DNA of 17,100 nt. Origin: Acidimicrobiales bacterium (lineage in GTDB: Bacteria; Actinomycetota; Acidimicrobiia; Acidimicrobiales; Bog-793). A program made the translations under genes and the position numbers. Shown in pieces: positions 13,646-17,100 of this stretch (positions are counted from its first letter, which is position 1; each line of letters begins with the position of its first letter). The notes below the pieces were generated by a model that saw only the letters and a program-made list of their open reading frames with translations, ran no database searches and had not been told where the DNA came from. The stretch is taken from NCBI GenBank assembly GCA_030037405.1, contig JASHRK010000269.1, positions 1 to 17,100 of the forward strand, given 5' to 3'.

Positions 13646-14323
13646 ATCTCGTGCGGGATGGCGCGGAGCACGGTCCCGATCGAGCCCCTCTGCTGGAAGA
13701 CGTTCATGCGGAAGCGGCCCACCCCGACGATCGTGTGCGAGGTGTCGAGCTCCTTGTCCGCCTCGAAGCGCTCCCGCAGGTTCTGGGTGAGGACGCGGTA
13801 CACCATCTCCCGGATCTGCTCGTTGTCGAGGCGGGGGACGCCCTCGATGGGGCGGAGAGAGCCGTCGATCCTAATCGCGGGAGCGAGCTGGTTGGCAAGG
13901 TGAAGGTCGGAGGCGCCGTGCTCGACGGCGTAGGTAAGGAGATCGTCGAGGTCGATGCTCGTGCCGGCGGCAGCGGCGAAGCCATCCGTGACGAAACCGA
14001 CGGCCGGCGTCAGCTCGGTCGTGCCGGCGTCTTCCTCGATGTCGAAGTCGAGAGCAGACGAAGGCGGCGGAGGTGGCGGGGGCGGCGGAGGCGGGCTGTC
14101 CATCATCCCACCGAGGGCTCCGGCGCCGGCTACAGGAGGGGCTACAGCCGGGGCGCCAGGGGGCGGGCCACCCGCAGCGGTGAACGGGCTGCTCGGCGAG
14201 GTGACGAAGTCGTCGAACGGACTGGCGGAGCCGCCGAAAGCTGGGTCGCCGGAAGGCGCGCTGCCCGACGCGCTGGCGGCAAGCGGGCGGTCGTCGGCGT
14301 CCTCGAATATCCCGCCTCTCTGC

Positions 14324-14359
14324 GTGCCCTGCGTGCTCTGGGTGCCCTGCGTGCTCTGG
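14324..14359. repeat. Two exact 18-base tandem copies in the pilT linker
   Basis: GTGCCCTGCGTGCTCTGG occurs twice in direct succession (14324-14341 and 14342-14359). In the pilT frame it encodes two TQSTQG-type hexapeptides in the disordered linker. Confidence 0.93.
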
Positions 14360-14915
14360 GTGCTCGGCGACCTCTGGGCGCTCGGCGCGCTCTCGGGCAG
14401 AGGGGCCGTCACGTCGCCCGACGGCGCCTCACCCGTGCTCGCCGGGGCGGCGTCTGCCAAGCGGGGGTAGACGGCTTCCATGATCCGCTCGATGCCTGCC
14501 GGGTCGGCGAGCACGCAACCGGCGATCTCCCGGGAGAGGAAGTCCGACAGCTTCCGCAGCTCGTCAGGCGGGAGGGGCTCGGCGCAGGCGAGCGTGAGCC
14601 GGTCGTTCTCGAGCCTGTAGCCGATCGCCCCGATGTCGCGGGCGAGCATCTCGGGCACGAGCTTGAAGGCGTCGCCCTGGGGACGCTCCTCGAAGACGTC
14701 GACCGCCTGGAGCCCTGACAGCCGCGCGAGCGCCGCCAGGGCGTCACGGGGATCGACCAGCTTGCGCTGGGCGAGCACCACCGCCACCGGCCGGCCGGAC
14801 TGCGTCGCCTCTGTCAGCGCCGCCTGCCCCGCCTGGGCCGAGATCGTTCCCTGCTCGGTCAAGTCGGCGACGAGACGTCGCGACCACTCCGAACCGGAGA
14901 GCCCGTTCACCATGC

Positions 14916-17048
14916 TCATGCCACCACCCTCAATACCTCTTCGAGGCTCGTAAGCCCGAGAGCTGCTTTCCTAAGACCGTCATGCCGCAAAGGGACCATC
15001 CCTTGGCGGATGGCGATCCGCTCGATCTCGTCCACGGAGGACTTGTCGATGACGGCCCGCTCGATCTCCTCTGTCACCAACAGGAGCTCGTGCAAGGCGA
15101 TGCGGCCGCGATATCCCGTGCGGCTACAGGCCTGGCAGCCGACGGGACGGAGAAACCGGGGCGGTCCCTGCCGCATGGCGTCGTCTTCGCTCCAGCCGAA
15201 CTGGTTCAGCTCCTCCTCCGTCGGCTCGTGCCGCTCGCTGCAGTTCTCGCAGAGCTGGCGGGCGAGGCGCTGGGCGAGCACGCAGTCGAGCGCGGAGCCG
15301 ACGAGGAAGGGCTCGGCGCCCATCTCGACGAGCCGCATCGGCGTGCTGGCGGCGTTGTTCGTGTGGAGGCTCGAGAGCACGAGGTGGCCCGTGAGGGCCG
15401 CCTCGATGGCGATGATCACGGTCTCGCGGTCACGAACCTCTCCGACGAGGATGACGTCTGGGTCGGACCGCAGGATCGACGGCAGGGTCGTGGCGAACGT
15501 CAGGCCCGCCTTCGGGTTCACCTGAACCTGGTTCACCCCCGGCAGCTGGTACTCGACCGGGTCTTCGACTGTCACGAGGTGGCGCTCGGCCGAGTTGAGG
15601 GCGTTCAGGGTGGCATAGAGCGTCGTCGACTTGCCCGAACCTGTCGGGCCGGTGACGAGGATCGTGCCGTAGGGCTTGCGGTAGGACAGCTCGTAGCGCG
15701 CCTGCACGGCGGGCAGGAAGCCGAGCTCTCCCAAGGACATCATGGCGTTCGACTTGTCGAGGAGCCGCATCACGACCTTCTCCCCGTGCACGGTCGGCAG
15801 GGTGGCGACACGGATGTCGACCTCACGGTTCCCCGCGGTGAGGGAGATACGGCCGTCCTGAGGAAGCCGGTGCTCGGCGATGTCGAGCTCCGCCATCACC
15901 TTGAGCCGCGTCGTGACCCCGCCCTGGATCGCCTTCGGCGACCTCGTGACGTCGTGCAGGACCCCGTCGATGCGGAACCTCACCCGCAGCTCGTCGGCGG
16001 CCGGCTCGATGTGGACGTCGGACGCCCGCTCCTGCAAGGCCTGGCGCAGGATCAGGTTGACGTACTTGACGATGGGGGCGTCCTCGACGACGGCATGGAG
16101 GTCGGTCAGCTCGAGGCCGCCGATCGGCAGGTCCGTAGCCTGGCTCACGGCGGACTGGACGGCGGCAGCCGTCTCGTCGTCCTGCCGGTAGCTCCGGGAG
16201 ATGTACTCGCTTATCTGGCGGGGAGGCGAGATCACGATATGGATGTCTCGTCCGAGGATGGTGCGGATGTCGTCCATCGCGAACACGTCGGACGGGTTCA
16301 CCATGGAGACGACGACGGTGTCGCCCCTGCGGCCTATGGGGAGGATCTGGTGACGGCGAGCCATCGCCTCGGGGAGGAGAGCGACCGCAGCCGGGTCCAC
16401 CGGGACGTCGTTCAGGTCCACGAACTCCATCCCGAGCTCGATCGCCATCGCCTTCATGAGATCTTCGTCGGAGACGAGGCCGAGCTCGGTGAGGATGTCC
16501 CCGAGCGACCGGCCCGTCGCCGCCTGCTCCCGCAGGGCGGCGGCCATCTCCTCCGGGGTGACCTGACCACCCTCGACGAGGACCTCGGCGAGGGCAGGGC
16601 CCTTCTGCTCGGCCGTCTGGCGAGCGCGGCGGGACGAGTCGCCCTTGGGCGCCGGCTCCCGCTGGGCGGCGGCCTCCGCAGCCGCCTCGACCTCCGCCGT
16701 CACCTGGAGCAGCTCGGTCGCGGCGTCGGCGACACCCATGCTCGCGGCCTCGGTCACCGACTCCCTGGCTGCCTCCGACCCGCCGGCCACCTCCGGACGG
16801 CTGACCACATCCGGGCCGCCACGCTCGCCCGGCGCGTCCCGCTCGCTCGGCGCACCCGGGGCACCCGGCGTGCCCGGGAAAGCACCACTTGCGACCGGAG
16901 CAGCGGCTCCGGGGGCACCTGTCCCCGGAGCCCCTTCTCTCTCGGCCGCCTCGCCACCGGCAGGCGACGGCTCCTTGGCGGGCGCCTCGCCCGCCACCGC
17001 CACCCCGTCTGTCACTTCGTTACCGCTCTCCACCGCCTGTTCCGCCAC
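14916..17048 (-). CDS. pilB: Type IV pilus extension ATPase PilB
   Basis: Hexameric cytoplasmic ATPase that drives pilin polymerisation through PilC. Residues 1 to about 145 are Ala/Gly/Pro/Glu-rich and probably disordered. About 152-288 is a GspE/MshEN-type N-terminal domain (LAEVLVEGGQVTPEEMAAAL, SLGDILTELGLVSDEDLMKA, RRHQILPIGRRGDTVVVSM). The ATPase core follows: ERASDVHIEP (340-349), Walker A GPTGSGKST (467-475), Asp box TVEDPVEY, Walker B DVILVGEVRD (531-540), His box HLVLSSLHT (555-563), and a zinc-binding tetracysteine C600, C603, C638 and C641. The GTG at 17048 is one possible start; the frame stays open for 17 further codons to the window edge in similar low-complexity sequence, with no convincing ribosome binding site, so the true start may lie outside. 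Its stop overlaps the pilT start (ATGA). Confidence 0.95.
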   Translation of the reverse strand: MAEQAVESGNEVTDGVAVAGEAPAKEPSPAGGEAAEREGAPGTGAPGAAAPVASGAFPGTPGAPGAPSERDAPGERGGPDVVSRPEVAGGSEAARESVTEAASMGVADAATELLQVTAEVEAAAEAAAQREPAPKGDSSRRARQTAEQKGPALAEVLVEGGQVTPEEMAAALREQAATGRSLGDILTELGLVSDEDLMKAMAIELGMEFVDLNDVPVDPAAVALLPEAMARRHQILPIGRRGDTVVVSMVNPSDVFAMDDIRTILGRDIHIVISPPRQISEYISRSYRQDDETAAAVQSAVSQATDLPIGGLELTDLHAVVEDAPIVKYVNLILRQALQERASDVHIEPAADELRVRFRIDGVLHDVTRSPKAIQGGVTTRLKVMAELDIAEHRLPQDGRISLTAGNREVDIRVATLPTVHGEKVVMRLLDKSNAMMSLGELGFLPAVQARYELSYRKPYGTILVTGPTGSGKSTTLYATLNALNSAERHLVTVEDPVEYQLPGVNQVQVNPKAGLTFATTLPSILRSDPDVILVGEVRDRETVIIAIEAALTGHLVLSSLHTNNAASTPMRLVEMGAEPFLVGSALDCVLAQRLARQLCENCSERHEPTEEELNQFGWSEDDAMRQGPPRFLRPVGCQACSRTGYRGRIALHELLLVTEEIERAVIDKSSVDEIERIAIRQGMVPLRHDGLRKAALGLTSLEEVLRVVA

Positions 17049-17100
17049 CTGTGTCCCGCCTGTGCCGGGCGCGTCCCCCGCGGACGGCGTGCCGGCATCA

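Larger units (their letters stand above)
13570..14919 (-). pseudogene. pilT: PilT-like ATPase, N-terminal fragment with GspE/MshEN-type domain and Pro-rich linker
   Basis: Residues about 10-153 resemble the N-terminal domain of PilB/GspE ATPases (RRLVADLTEQGTISAQAGQA, VLAQRKLVDPRDALAALAR, GAIGYRLENDRLTLACAEPL), which ordinary PilT does not have. Residues about 154-318 form a Pro/Ser/Thr/Gly-rich linker with TQSTQG repeats and eleven consecutive prolines (276-286). From about 321 the PilT N-terminal domain is clear: SIDLDDLLTYAVEHGASDLH, IRIDGSLRPIEG, VGRFRMNVFQQRGSIGTVLR. Homology ends at AIPHEI (425); the next 24 residues are frameshifted. The ATG at 14919 overlaps the pilB stop by four bases (ATGA). 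Together with 12899-13615 it is one gene. Confidence 0.88.

Noticed and set aside
13600..13660. Programmed frameshifting to explain the split pilT
   Set aside because: The junction has no X-XXY-YYZ type heptamer, and programmed frameshifting is not known for PilT. A one-base deletion or sequencing error explains it more simply.
1..17100. tRNA, rRNA, insertion sequences, phage genes or attachment sites
   Set aside because: I saw no cloverleaf, ribosomal RNA, transposase or integrase signature; protein-coding genes fill nearly the whole window.

Overview
The window is very GC-rich, uses GTG starts often, and every gene I can support is read from the minus strand. The genes abut or overlap, so transcription runs from high to low coordinates. 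A mycofactocin (mft) locus beside a Gram-positive-style type IV pilus (T4P) operon, plus the base composition, points to a high-GC actinobacterium. An Acidimicrobiia- or Thermoleophilia-like lineage is my guess, not something the sequence proves.

Upstream block (17100 to 9232): the inner-membrane and motor part of a T4P machine, in the order pilB (extension ATPase), pilT (retraction ATPase), pilC (platform protein), a pilM-pilN fusion, and pilO. The PilT-like gene carries a GspE/MshEN-type N-terminal domain and a long Pro/Ser/Thr-rich linker that ordinary PilT lacks. It is split by an apparent one-base deletion at about 13644. No pilin, pilQ or prepilin peptidase lies inside the window.

Downstream block (9179 to 1): only 52 bases after pilO begins a mycofactocin locus: mftA (precursor ending in IDGMCGVY), mftB (precursor-binding chaperone), mftC (radical SAM/SPASM maturase), two tandem FadH/OYE-family iron-sulfur flavoproteins, then an ETF/Fix module: etfA, fixC, fixX and etfB. 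The last gene is cut by the window edge. Overlaps of 4, 11 and 23 bases join almost all of these genes, with Shine-Dalgarno-like sites inside the preceding genes, so they look like one translationally coupled operon. mftD, mftE, mftF, mftR and mftG are not in the window.

How the genes may work together: MftB presents MftA to MftC, which decarboxylates and crosslinks the C-terminal Val-Tyr, the first steps towards the redox cofactor mycofactocin. The OYE-like proteins and the EtfAB/FixC/FixX set look like a dedicated electron path from cofactor-dependent oxidations, or from NAD(P)H, to quinone and possibly ferredoxin. That coupling is inference.

Oddities: mftA and mftC carry in-frame tandem repeats of 24-base units. 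mftC also has 15-base and 12-base repeats and a perfect 16-base inverted repeat in its 3' end. etfA, pilT and pilMN carry other low-complexity expansions. Both OYE-like proteins seem to lack the Tyr/His acid-base residues of E. coli 2,4-dienoyl-CoA reductase. The stretches without genes are under 60 bases each.
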